The notes: generated by a model not told the origin, from the sequence alone. DNA of 54,125 nt from Thermoanaerobaculum aquaticum (GCF_000687145.1 NZ_JMFG01000007.1:1-54125); one strand, 5' to 3'. Shown: positions 1 to 6,963, counted from the stretch's first letter. Numbers and translations are program-made.

Positions 1-438
1 TTTTGCGAGGCGCTGAACCGGAAGTTTGCGCAGGAGCCGGCAAAACGCGAAGACTGGCATCGCCCGGTGCCGGAGGGCATGGACCTTGCGGAGGTTTTCT
101 GCTGGGAGGAGACCAGGGTCGTGAACAACGACTGGACGGTGCGCTATCACAACCGGTGGTTCCAGATTACAGGGCCCAAGGGAAGCCTGCCACCGGCCAA
201 GAAGAACGTCACCGTCCGCCGGCGGCTGGATGGCTCGTTGGCCCTTGTGTACCGGGGACAACCGGTGGACTTTGTGGAGATTCCTGGTGCTTTGCCGCGG
301 GCCAAAGCACCGGTCGTGGTGGCATCGAGCAAGCGCAAACCCCATCGTCCGGCGCCCGATCATCCTTGGCGGCGTTGGTCCCCACCGATCCCAAAAGCCG
401 CAACGCCAAAGGCCAGCAACACCCCGCAAGGCGCTTGA
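1..438 (+). CDS. ISNCY-type transposase, C-terminal fragment (5' end outside window)
   Basis: The reading frame is open from the first base and ends at 438, giving about 145 residues. It holds the C-terminal signatures of ISNCY/IS481-like DDE transposases: LNRKFAQEPA, an HRPVPEGMDL stretch, an FCWEETRVV segment, NDWTVRYHNRWFQI, LPPAKKNVTVRRRLDG, and a proline-rich tail containing PDHPWRR. The catalytic DDE core would lie upstream of the window. The product would cut and join the ends of the element. An ATG occurs at 79, but similarity to the family begins before it, so that ATG is internal. The tail after about residue 115 is low in complexity, as is common at the end of these proteins. Confidence 0.8.
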   Translation, partial: FCEALNRKFAQEPAKREDWHRPVPEGMDLAEVFCWEETRVVNNDWTVRYHNRWFQITGPKGSLPPAKKNVTVRRRLDGSLALVYRGQPVDFVEIPGALPRAKAPVVVASSKRKPHRPAPDHPWRRWSPPIPKAATPKASNTPQGA

Positions 439-569
439 CATCCGTGAACCATAACGGCGCAACCCGGGCTGTGGAGCATGCCGCACCTATGGAAAAGCCA
501 GAGGCTTTCCCACAGGTGCTTGGAAAACGCTCCGCGTTTCCCCCACGCCCCACAGCCCCTACGACAACC

Positions 570-610
570 ATGGGGTCATTTCTATCGAGCTCCCCATGGG
601 GACATTTCTA
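570..610 (+). repeat. Paired direct repeats in the IS right end
   Basis: ATGGGGTCATTTCTA (570-584) and ATGGGGACATTTCTA (596-610) differ at one base and lie 26 bp apart start to start. A CCCCATGGGG palindrome (592-601) overlaps the second copy. Repeats of this kind at the element end probably bind the transposase. Seen directly; the function is inferred. Confidence 0.6.
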
Positions 611-614
611 AAGA

Positions 615-884
615 GTGTTGACAGACCCACCTCCCCGCCATTCTTTGCGCACCCGCCGCCTGCAGCCCCCCGACCCCTACTTCTCGCGTGAGCAGTTTTT
701 GCGCTACCACCATCAAGATTTGGCAGCCATGTCAGAGCAAGAGCTTGAGAAGGAAATCCGTCGCGCCCTTGTGGCTGCGAGTTTAGCCCCCGTTCTTTCG
801 TGGGCAACCTGGTGGGAGCAGCGGTACCAAGCCGCCCTGGCGGAGCGAACCCGCCGGAAGGGGGGTGGGCATGAGCGGCGGTGA
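615..884 (+). CDS. Small helical accessory protein, probably 5'-truncated by the IS
   Basis: The frame encodes up to 89 residues from GTG 615, which lies inside the IS terminus. The internal ATG at 729 would give 52 residues. The N-terminal part (PYFSREQFLRYHHQD) already looks protein-like before that ATG, so the original start was probably further upstream and was removed by the insertion. The middle (MSEQELEKEIRRALV) is predicted to be helical and the C-terminus is basic. The stop overlaps the DUF3631 start by 14 bases, which suggests translational coupling in one element-encoded operon. I do not recognise a named family. Short charged proteins upstream of DUF3631 genes are common in integrated elements, but the function is unknown. 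Confidence 0.5.
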   Translation: MLTDPPPRHSLRTRRLQPPDPYFSREQFLRYHHQDLAAMSEQELEKEIRRALVAASLAPVLSWATWWEQRYQAALAERTRRKGGGHERR

Positions 885-2187
885 AACGCTGAACGAGGTG
901 CGCGCGTTCATTGGGCGCTTTGTGGTTGCTTCCGAGGCGGTGAAGGACACCCTCACGCTGTGGGTTGGCTACACGTACACCTGGCAAAGCTTCCCGGTGG
1001 CCCCCTATTTGGCCATCGTTTCACCTACGAAGCGCTGCGGGAAAACAAGGGTGCTGGAGGTTTTGGAGTGTCTGGTTCCCAACCCCTGGCGTGCCGTTGC
1101 ACCTACACCAGCTGCACTTTTCCGCACCATCGAGGCGGAACATCCAGTGCTGCTGCTTGATGAGCTAGACACAATCTTCAAAGGCCGTACCGAGGCCGAG
1201 TCTTACTTGCAGGCGGTGGTGAACGCCGGCTACCGCAGGGGCGGCTTCGTTCCCCGCTGTGAAAAGAACGGCAAAGAAAAGATGACCGTGCAGAAATTTG
1301 AGGTGTTTGGCCCCAAGGTGCTGGCTGCCATCGGCCACCTGCCACCCACCATTCAGGACCGCTGTATCACCATCCACCTGGAGCGCGCCACCGTTAAACT
1401 GCCGCGCTTCATCCTCTCGCGGGAACTGGAAGCCGCCGCGCCGTTGCGTGCCGCGCTGGCGGAAGCCTTTGGTGGTGGGGTTCCCGACCCCTGGCCGACC
1501 GACATCCCATCGCAGCTTGACGACCGGGCGGCGGAAATTTGGGCCCCGTTGTTGGTGATTGCCGAGGGAGCGGGCGGCGATTGGCCGAACCGTGCGTGGC
1601 GCGCTGCTATCCAACTTTCAGCATCACGTGGGGAGGATGAAACCCCGGCCATTGAAGCTTTGGCGTTCGTGGCGCGCCTCTTCAAGGAACACGGCGCCGA
1701 CCGCCTGGCCACCACCACAATCATCACTGAAGGCCAAGAGGCCGGGGTTTTTGACCGTGACTTCACCCCCCGGCGCTTGGCAAAGCTTTTAGCACCCTTT
1801 GGAATCACCCCAGCCAAGTGGAAGGACACTGAGGGCAAGACGGTACGAGGCTACCTGCGGGAGCAGGTGGCTGCAGCTGCGGCCGTTTACACCCCGCAGG
1901 AAACCGCCACAAGCGCCACCGGAGTTACAACCCACGATGCTGCAAACACTTACGCGGTGGCGGATGGGTGGCGGGTGGCGCTTCCAAGCGCCACCAATGA
2001 TGATACGCCGTCTCAGGTGGCGGATATATCCGCCACCCGCCACCAAAGCGCCACCACGCAAGTTATTGATCATAAAGGTACTTCTTCCGCCGGTGGCGGA
2101 AGTGGCGCTTTCTTCTCGGGTACTGAGGCCGGAAGCCTGCCCGAGAAAGGAGGAAAGCATGGCACCCCAAGCCGTAAGCTCATTTGA
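871..2187 (+). CDS. DUF3631 domain protein, primase/helicase-like ATPase of a mobile element
   Basis: A 438-residue protein starting at ATG 871 behind a purine-rich AAGGGGGGTG site; GTG 865 is the alternative start. A P-loop-like segment SPTKRCGKTR lies at about residues 51-60 and a Walker B-like VLLLDELD at 93-100. These are followed by the conserved DUF3631 block (AGYRRGG, FGPKVLAAIG, LPPTIQDRCI) up to about residue 310. DUF3631 occurs in replication proteins of plasmids, phages and integrative elements, often fused to primase-polymerase domains; no primase domain is present here. The last 100 residues are Ala/Ser/Thr-rich with repeated SAT and VAD triplets, reflecting DNA palindromes in this stretch. 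It overlaps the next gene by 29 bases. Its likely role is DNA replication of the resident element. Confidence 0.75.
   Translation: MSGGETLNEVRAFIGRFVVASEAVKDTLTLWVGYTYTWQSFPVAPYLAIVSPTKRCGKTRVLEVLECLVPNPWRAVAPTPAALFRTIEAEHPVLLLDELDTIFKGRTEAESYLQAVVNAGYRRGGFVPRCEKNGKEKMTVQKFEVFGPKVLAAIGHLPPTIQDRCITIHLERATVKLPRFILSRELEAAAPLRAALAEAFGGGVPDPWPTDIPSQLDDRAAEIWAPLLVIAEGAGGDWPNRAWRAAIQLSASRGEDETPAIEALAFVARLFKEHGADRLATTTIITEGQEAGVFDRDFTPRRLAKLLAPFGITPAKWKDTEGKTVRGYLREQVAAAAAVYTPQETATSATGVTTHDAANTYAVADGWRVALPSATNDDTPSQVADISATRHQSATTQVIDHKGTSSAGGGSGAFFSGTEAGSLPEKGGKHGTPSRKLI
1974..2100. repeat. Cluster of GGTGGCG palindromes inside the DUF3631 gene
   Basis: Two perfect inverted repeats of 22 bases occupy 1974-1995 (arms GGTGGCGCTT and AAGCGCCACC) and 2016-2037 (arms GGTGGCGGATA and TATCCGCCACC). 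A third smaller one (TCCGCC, then GGCGGA) ends near 2100. Further single GCCACC/GGTGGC words sit between them. The spacing and perfect symmetry exceed what codon use needs. They could be protein-binding sites or an origin, or a transcription hairpin; this is inference. Confidence 0.6.
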
Positions 2188-2578
2188 CCTTCCGGCAGGG
2201 GTTCGGCTGTCTGCCTCCCCTGACGGAAAGTTTCTGGTGGTGGAACCAGCTGAGTTGCTTACCCCTGAGCACGAAGCCAAGCTTGCAGAGCTGAAGCCCC
2301 GCATCCTGGCCCTGCTCCGCTGGAACCACTGCCCCACCTGCCTGCAGCCGTTGGAGCTCCAGCCGGGCCAAGGTCGGGCGTGGTGTGGGCACTGCCAGTG
2401 GGCATGGTTTGAGATACCGGGGGAGCCTAACGGGTGGAAGGACACCCCCATGGCGCTGGCGTCCCGCCGCGCGTCAATGGGCTTGTGCCCCACCTGCGGG
2501 GTGTGGCTCGGGGCGAGGGGCTGCTGGCGTTGTGGGGCCACCTGCCCTATCCCCGGGTGTGACCACGCGAGGCATTGA
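2159..2578 (+). CDS. Small zinc-ribbon protein with TubC-N-like N-terminus
   Basis: A 139-residue protein. ATG 2159 follows an excellent AAAGGAGGAAAGC site, so I chose it over longer in-frame extensions that run back through the DUF3631 gene. Residues 8-55 (GVRLSASPDGKFLVV, then LLTPEHEAKLAELKP) resemble the short docking-type fold annotated as TubC_N in many element-encoded proteins. The C-terminal half has two cysteine clusters, CPTC...CGHC and CPTCG...CWRCGATC...C, each likely to bind zinc. It overlaps the DUF3631 gene by 29 bases and is followed within 20 bases by the HTH gene, so it is probably one operon. It may bind DNA or another replication protein; no function is proven. Confidence 0.65.
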   Translation: MAPQAVSSFDLPAGVRLSASPDGKFLVVEPAELLTPEHEAKLAELKPRILALLRWNHCPTCLQPLELQPGQGRAWCGHCQWAWFEIPGEPNGWKDTPMALASRRASMGLCPTCGVWLGARGCWRCGATCPIPGCDHARH

Positions 2579-2592
2579 ACGGAGGACGAACG

Positions 2593-3090
2593 ATGGACGC
2601 ACGCGAAAGAACCAGCGGAAAAATCGGGACCGCCCGCTGGCGGTACATCACGGACGAAACCGTAACGCTTAAGACCCTGGCGGAAGAGCTCGGTATCTCT
2701 TATCCCTACCTGAAAAACAAAGCCGCTCATGAACGATGGGCGGAGCAACGCCAGGAGTTCCAAAGGATGGTGATGGAAAAGGCAAGTGCCAAGGTGGCGG
2801 ATGAGGTCGCGCGCTTGGCGGAAGAACACCGGAAGATTGCCCGCAAGGCCATGGAAGTCGCGCAGCCCATCTTTGAAGGCAAGGTTGGGGAGCTGACCCC
2901 ATTCCAAGCGTGGAGTGTCATTCGCGAGGCCGTGGAGCTGGAGCGCAAGAGCACAGGCCTTGACGAGCAAGTAAAGGCCCAGGTTGTCGAGCACCTGGTG
3001 GTCCTGCTCAACGTGGCGAAAACGCTGCTGCAGCCCGAGCAGTTTGAAGAGCTGAGAACAAGGCTGCTTGAGGCCTCGGGGGTGGGGTAG
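2593..3090 (+). CDS. HTH protein, terminase-small-subunit-like
   Basis: A 165-residue protein. ATG 2593 is preceded by GGAGG at 2581-2585, which decides the start over the TTG at 2575. An N-terminal helix-turn-helix (LKTLAEELGISYPYLKNKA, about residues 22-40) is followed by a long, charged, helical stretch and an oligomerisation-like C-terminal half (QVKAQVVEHLVVLLNVAKTLL). This order resembles phage small terminase or packaging regulators. No large terminase follows in the window, so a transcriptional or replication role in the element is equally possible. It ends the recognisable element operon. Confidence 0.6.
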   Translation: MDARERTSGKIGTARWRYITDETVTLKTLAEELGISYPYLKNKAAHERWAEQRQEFQRMVMEKASAKVADEVARLAEEHRKIARKAMEVAQPIFEGKVGELTPFQAWSVIREAVELERKSTGLDEQVKAQVVEHLVVLLNVAKTLLQPEQFEELRTRLLEASGVG

Positions 3091-3424
3091 GGGGTGGCCA
3101 AGACGTTGCTTTTTTGCATCGCCGGCGGGCAGAGGGCCATCACTGGCCGAGTTACCGCCAGGCGCATTGCACGCTTTCAAGCTTGTTTGGGGCACCTGCC
3201 CATTCCGCAAAGGCCGGGGGGCATGAAAAAGTATCATCTCCCCGGCCGCGAGCGCAGCCCGGCCCTTGCTCGCTCAGCACTGAAGTTCCCGTGAACCCCC
3301 GATCGCAGCTGGAGCAAAGCCCCCCTACTTAGCCTGAGATTGTGCCGCTACCGGAGTGGTTGTATGGCGGTTCAAGGGTTCGCTTAGAGGTAACGAATCA
3401 TGACCCGACGTGCTCGTAATAGCC
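3091..3424. other. No supportable gene
   Basis: About 330 bases between the element operon and the convergent small membrane gene. Short frames exist (for example from GTG 3094) but none has a ribosome site or protein-like composition. I see no repeat or tRNA here; it may contain the end of the mobile element. Confidence 0.5.
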
Positions 3425-3778
3425 TCACTTGACCCATAAAGCTGGAACCCACCCGGTCATCCCAAAAACAGGGCCGGGACAGAGGATTTGCACCTTCCGT
3501 CGGTTTCTCGTGCTGCCTACCACGGCTACCTCGCATCCCTGGTCAACATAAAAAACCTCGCCTTTCAGTTGCATCACCAAAAGGACCCCTGTGACGCGGC
3601 TATCATCTGCCCTCACGACCTCATCTATTAGCTCCGGGCGAGTAAAAACGGGCACCTGTGCTACGTCGACGCCTGCGTCAAGAATGGCTACGCCGGACCT
3701 TGGGGGAAGCTCAGCAATCAATCCGATGACTAAGAGAGCTAGGAACACGCAGCCGATCTTAACGGTTCGAGAAGCCAT
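3425..3778 (-). CDS. Small membrane-anchored protein with SH3-like C-terminus
   Basis: A 117-residue protein whose ATG is preceded by a strong GAAAGGAGGTC site on the minus strand, the main reason to accept it. Residues 6-24 form a hydrophobic segment (VKIGCVFLALLVIGLI) acting as an uncleaved signal or membrane anchor; a short low-complexity link follows. The C-terminal half (VFYVDQGCEVAVVGS to TGWVPALWVK) has the alternating strand pattern and GWVPA-x-WV ending of bacterial SH3-like domains, which often bind cell-wall peptides. It stands alone between two stretches without genes and reads toward the mobile-element operon. Function not known. Confidence 0.6.
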   Translation of the reverse strand: MASRTVKIGCVFLALLVIGLIAELPPRSGVAILDAGVDVAQVPVFTRPELIDEVVRADDSRVTGVLLVMQLKGEVFYVDQGCEVAVVGSTRNRRKVQILCPGPVFGMTGWVPALWVK

Positions 3779-3794
3779 AGGACCTCCTTTCTAG

Positions 3795-4712
3795 CTTGCC
3801 GCGAGTATTATCTGCTCTTGGGTTCTGTGTCAACCTCCAGGCACCCACCTAAAACTTTGTCCTCCTTGCGGGGTCACGCCCTGGGGCGAGCTTTCCCCAT
3901 TACGTGACGAGGCTTCCCTTGCCTCCAAGGACTGGCCCTTTTTAAGGCCCGGAAGCCGTTTTAGGCCTCCCCCTGGGGTGATTGCGAGGTGCTGCCGAAA
4001 AAACCTCTTCGGTCGAAATCTCAGGCCGGAAAGAGGCCCCCACTACTGTGGGGACGGACGGCTCGGTTTTGCGGCAACCCGGGCTGAAGCTGGCTTTTGT
4101 TATTTGCCTCCTGCGCAGTTTGCTATCCGGTTTTCGCAAGGGCGCACACGCCTAAGGCGAAAGGAAGGGTTAACAAACTAACGTTCGGCATTAGTCCGCT
4201 AGCCGATGGTTGGGAACCTCTTGTGGGGGGGTGGCGACCATCCCCCCACCGGCACCTTCTCCCCAACCTGATTGCTTTTGCTCCCCCAAGAAAAAATCCC
4301 GCAACCACGCCCGTCAAGCTCGTTACCAAGCCTGGGATTGTCAGCTGCCGGGGGAAGGTGTTCCCCTGGTGGCCTGCTTGTTCTGCACATTCCTTTGGGT
4401 GTGTTCTGCAGTGCAGGCTTCCTTTGCGGCCGAAAGCTCTTGGGAAAGAGAAGAGTGCCAAATCCCCCCTCCCCGGGGTGTTTCTCTTAGATGACCTTGA
4501 AGGCTCCAACCGTTGAGGCCCTTTCGGAACGGAAGCACGGGTTGCGGAGGGATGGAGGGCCACCGGCTTCTCCCGTGCCCTTTCCAAGCGCCTGCCATGA
4601 CCGGAACGGGAAAGCCGGATGCGCCAAAAAGGGGTGGAAATCGGGGGTTCCTCTGGGAGGGGTGGAAAAGCCTTTTTGGTGCTCCTATTGCAATACTAGT
4701 GCAATGAAGCTT
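3795..4712. other. Hairpin-rich noncoding region beside tRNA-Ala
   Basis: Roughly 900 bases with no convincing gene. Several strong inverted repeats are visible: 4004-4036 (CCTCTT/AAGAGG outer stem), 4038-4053 (CCCCAC, loop TACT, GTGGGG), 4223-4249 (12 pairs around loop CGA, one G-T pair) and 4348-4369 (GGGGAA, loop GGTG, TTCCCC, extended by three pairs). A smaller one, ATTGCA...TGCAAT, lies at 4687-4705. The 4097-4516 frame lacks a ribosome site. A structured RNA, a decayed element or an attachment region are all possible. Confidence 0.5.
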
Positions 4713-4713
4713 A

Positions 4714-4731
4714 GGGCCGCCGGAGCGGCCC
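4714..4731 (-). terminator. Hairpin downstream of tRNA-Ala
   Basis: GGGCCGC, loop of four, GCGGCCC lies 21 bases beyond the 3' end of the tRNA on the minus strand. The T-run after it is poor (TAAGCTTC), so it may be a processing or weak termination signal. Confidence 0.4.
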
Positions 4732-4752
4732 GCCGTAAGCTGTTGATCTTAT

Positions 4753-4828
4753 TGGTGGAGCCGATGGGAGTCGAACCCACGACCTCATGAATGCCATTCA
4801 TGCGCTCTCCCAACTGAGCTACGGCCCC
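4753..4828 (-). tRNA. tRNA-Ala (anticodon GGC)
   Basis: A 76-nt cloverleaf with encoded CCA. The acceptor stem GGGGCCG pairs with CGGCTCC and contains the G3:U70 pair that marks alanine tRNAs. The D-arm is GCTCAGTTGGGAGAGC. The anticodon stem CATGA/TCATG encloses loop ATGGCAT with anticodon GGC. The T-arm is GTGGG-TTCGACT-CCCAT. It decodes GCC and GCU. Its 3' end faces the accessory region on the left, so it could have served as an integration site. Confidence 0.95.
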
Positions 4829-4841
4829 ACCCGGGGATGAA

Positions 4842-4870
4842 AAACTAGCAAACTCCGGGCGGCCCGTCAA
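4842..4870 (-). promoter_or_regulatory. Sigma-70-type promoter of tRNA-Ala
   Basis: On the minus strand, TTGACG (4870-4865), a 17-base spacer and TAGTTT (4847-4842) lie 13 bases before the mature tRNA. Spacing and position fit a housekeeping promoter. Confidence 0.65.
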
Positions 4871-5000
4871 GGACCGGCAGGGGCATTTAAGGCGGTAGTT
4901 GGCCCGGTAGCCTGGATGGAGCATTTTTTCCCGGGACGGGGGTAGGATTAAGGGGGCTTTCTCCATGAAGGCGTTGCCCGGGAAAGCCAAAGGAGGGGCA

Positions 5001-6050
5001 ATGTGGCGGCTCGCACTTTGCTTGATTTGCTTGGGGGTAGACGCAGCTGCGGTGGACCTTACCATCACGGCCTCACCAGCTCGTCCTCGGGTGGGTGAGG
5101 AAGTGACCTTTACCTTTTCGCCGCCGGTGAGCCAAAGCGGTGATGAGGTGATCTTTGACTTTGGGGACGGAGCCACCGGGAAGGTGAGTTGGGCCGTGGA
5201 GTGTGCGCTCTTTGGTGGGTGCAAACAGATCAAACACACCTATCTGGCGGCGGGAAACTTCCGCGTGCTGGCTTCCGGGAAGGTGACTGGACAGGACGCC
5301 TCCGGCTCCCTGAACCTCACCGTGGACCCGACGCCGGTGCCTGCCGACCTTTACCTTTTGGCGGCGGCGCACGTGCGGGGCACTAACGAGACCAACTGGC
5401 GCACGGATTTGGTGGTGAACAACGTGACCTTTCTGGCGGCTTCCTACAAACTGTGCCTCCTCCGCCGCGGGACCGGGAACCAAAACCCGGTGTGCAAGAG
5501 CTTTACCCTGCCGGCTCGGCAAGCCCGGCGACACCAGGATGTGTTGTTCACTGAGTTTGGCAGCGAGGGGGCAGCAGCCCTGCGTATCGAAGCCGCCCCT
5601 GGAGTAGTTTTGGCCACCAGTCGCACCTACAACGCGCTGGAGGCAGGCACCTACGGGCAGTTTGTGCCGGTTTTGGGTTTGTCCCAGGCGCTATTGGCTG
5701 GCGAGGAGGGGCGGCTTTTGCAGCTTTCCCATAACCCAGCGCTGACCGACGGTTTCCGCACCAACCTGGGGCTTTTGAACCCTACGCCCGGCGTGGTGAC
5801 CGCGCAGCTTCGCTTTTACCGCGGCGACGGCATCCTGATTGGCGAGCTGGCCCAAGACCTTCAGCCCTACGAGTTCACCCAGCTGGACAAGGTCCTCGAA
5901 AGGGTCACGGATCAACCAGTGGAGGACTTCTACCTAGTGGTTTCCTGCAACCCGGCGGGAGCTCGGCTTTTTGCTTACGCCTCGGTGGTGGACAACCGCA
6001 CCGGCGACGCCATCTTGGTGCCGCTGCAAAAAGTGCCCGCCCAGCAGTAG
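5001..6050 (+). CDS. Secreted PKD-domain protein with conserved C-terminal module
   Basis: A 349-residue protein. ATG 5001 follows AAAGGAGGGGC and opens a signal peptide (MWRLALCLICLGVDAAA), so I prefer it to ATG 4965. Residues about 20-105 form one PKD domain (VGEEVTFTFSP, DEVIFDFGDGA, HTYLAAGNF). A VDPTPVP linker leads to a 230-residue module with the landmarks NWRTDLVVNN, TSRTYNALEAGTYGQF, FRTNLGLLN, QDLQPYEF and a final ASVVDNRTGDAI. The same order of landmarks ends the nonahaem cytochrome at 48232-51219. PKD domains are beta-sandwiches of surface or secreted proteins. Role unknown; probably exported. The tRNA-Sec gene starts 16 bases after the stop. Confidence 0.75.
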   Translation: MWRLALCLICLGVDAAAVDLTITASPARPRVGEEVTFTFSPPVSQSGDEVIFDFGDGATGKVSWAVECALFGGCKQIKHTYLAAGNFRVLASGKVTGQDASGSLNLTVDPTPVPADLYLLAAAHVRGTNETNWRTDLVVNNVTFLAASYKLCLLRRGTGNQNPVCKSFTLPARQARRHQDVLFTEFGSEGAAALRIEAAPGVVLATSRTYNALEAGTYGQFVPVLGLSQALLAGEEGRLLQLSHNPALTDGFRTNLGLLNPTPGVVTAQLRFYRGDGILIGELAQDLQPYEFTQLDKVLERVTDQPVEDFYLVVSCNPAGARLFAYASVVDNRTGDAILVPLQKVPAQQ

Positions 6051-6054
6051 GCGG

Positions 6055-6060
6055 TACAAT
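6055..6060 (+). promoter_or_regulatory. -10 element of the tRNA-Sec gene
   Basis: TACAAT lies six bases before the first tRNA base, the right distance for transcription to begin at or near the mature 5' end. No good -35 box is seen 16-18 bases upstream. Confidence 0.45.
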
Positions 6061-6066
6061 ACGCGC

Positions 6067-6162
6067 GGAAGCGCACGGGGCCTGGTGGCCCTCGCGGTCT
6101 TCAAAACCGTTGCCCGGCCGCACCAGGCGGTCGGGGGTGGGTTCGATTCCCATGCGCTTCCG
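6067..6162 (+). tRNA. selC: tRNA-Sec (selenocysteine, anticodon TCA)
   Basis: A 96-nt tRNA. GGAAGCGC pairs with GCGCTTCC, and the next A-T pair would make nine. A six-pair D-stem encloses TGGT. The anticodon stem GCGGT/ACCGT encloses CTTCAAA with anticodon TCA. A very long variable arm has nine pairs (CCCGGCCGC with GCGGTCGGG). The T-arm holds TTCGATT. The acceptor plus T helix totals 13 pairs, as expected for tRNA-Sec. The discriminator is G and CCA is not encoded. It reads UGA during selenoprotein synthesis together with SelA, SelB and SelD, none of which is in this window. Confidence 0.95.
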
Positions 6163-6189
6163 GAACTCTTTTGGCGAGAACGTGCTAGG

Positions 6190-6963
6190 ATGGCCGTTGT
6201 GGGGGAACAAACCTCTCGTCATATTTACGTGGGGGAGCTTGCCGAAACACCGCTCCCGGAAATGCTGGCTACCATCCACCGCTACCGCGTCCCGGGGGTG
6301 CTGGAGGCGGAGGTAGGGGACGCCATTAAGCGGGTTTTCATTTACGACGGCGACATCATCTTTGCCACCTCCACCAACCGCGCCGAATCCCTCGGTGACA
6401 TGCTGTTAGCCGCGGGAAGGATCACCCACGAGCAGTACCGGGCCTCTTCGCTTTTGCTTTTGGAAAACCCCCATAAGCGCCACGGCCAGGTGCTGGTGGA
6501 AATGGGGATCCTTACCGAAGCCGAGCTGCGGGTGGTGGTGCTGGAACAGGTGCAGCGCATCGTCTGGGGGCTTTTTGGGGTGAACGAAGGCAAGGTGACG
6601 TTTACCCTAGGGGAATACCGCACGGACGAAACCTACAAGCTGCGTATCCCCACCCCCAGGGCCGTGCTTCACGGCTGTAAGACCGTTCCCGACGCCCGCC
6701 GGCTGGTGGGGCGCCTGGGCAGCAAGAGCACGGTTTTCCAAAGGGTCCCCACCCCGGAGCACCTGCGGGGGTTGGAGCTGGAGGCCCAGGAGGAGCAGCT
6801 TTTGTCTTTGGTGGACGGCCGTAAGACCTTTTACGAGCTGTGCGAGCAGGGGCCCTTTGCCCCCGGCCTTAACGCCCGCGTTCTGTACGCGTTTCACTGC
6901 TTGGGGCTGATTCAAAAGGCCAAGGAGCAGGCGGGCATCAAGGTGCAGGTTTCGTCGAGCTGA
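6190..6963 (+). CDS. DUF4388 (PATAN-like) domain protein
   Basis: A 257-residue protein without a signal peptide. The start at ATG 6190 is inferred from where similarity begins; the ribosome site is weak and longer frames run through the tRNA. The first 110 residues carry the DUF4388 pattern (ELAETPLPEMLATIHR, GVLEAEVGDAIKRVFIYDGDIIFATS, LGDMLLAAGRIT, HGQVLVEMGILT). A second related segment follows, and a winged-helix-like C-terminus (LLSLVDGRKTFYELC) ends the chain. Such proteins are found in Myxococcota, Acidobacteriota and Cyanobacteria beside two-component and gliding or pilus regulators. The gene starts only 27 bases after tRNA-Sec and may share its transcript. A cytoplasmic signalling role is inferred. 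Confidence 0.7.
   Translation: MAVVGEQTSRHIYVGELAETPLPEMLATIHRYRVPGVLEAEVGDAIKRVFIYDGDIIFATSTNRAESLGDMLLAAGRITHEQYRASSLLLLENPHKRHGQVLVEMGILTEAELRVVVLEQVQRIVWGLFGVNEGKVTFTLGEYRTDETYKLRIPTPRAVLHGCKTVPDARRLVGRLGSKSTVFQRVPTPEHLRGLELEAQEEQLLSLVDGRKTFYELCEQGPFAPGLNARVLYAFHCLGLIQKAKEQAGIKVQVSSS

Larger units (their letters stand above)
1..623 (+). mobile_element. ISNCY-type insertion sequence, right part only
   Basis: The left part lies outside the window. What remains is the 3' end of the transposase gene followed by about 185 noncoding bases. The outer end appears to be near 616-623 (TGTTGACA), preceded by two direct copies of ATGGGG(A/T)CATTTCTA at 570-584 and 596-610, a terminal architecture I associate with this family. 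The other end and the target duplication cannot be seen, so the exact boundary is inferred. Confidence 0.65.

Noticed and set aside
3-611. 202-residue plus-strand frame over the IS end
   Set aside because: It is out of phase with the clearly transposase-like frame at 1-438 and has low-complexity sequence.
3094-3294. 66-residue frame after the HTH gene
   Set aside because: No ribosome site, no domain, and composition looks like translated noncoding DNA.
4097-4516. 139-residue frame in the hairpin-rich region
   Set aside because: It crosses two strong hairpins, lacks a ribosome site and has no protein-like pattern; an overlapping minus-strand frame (4123-4587) is equally long.
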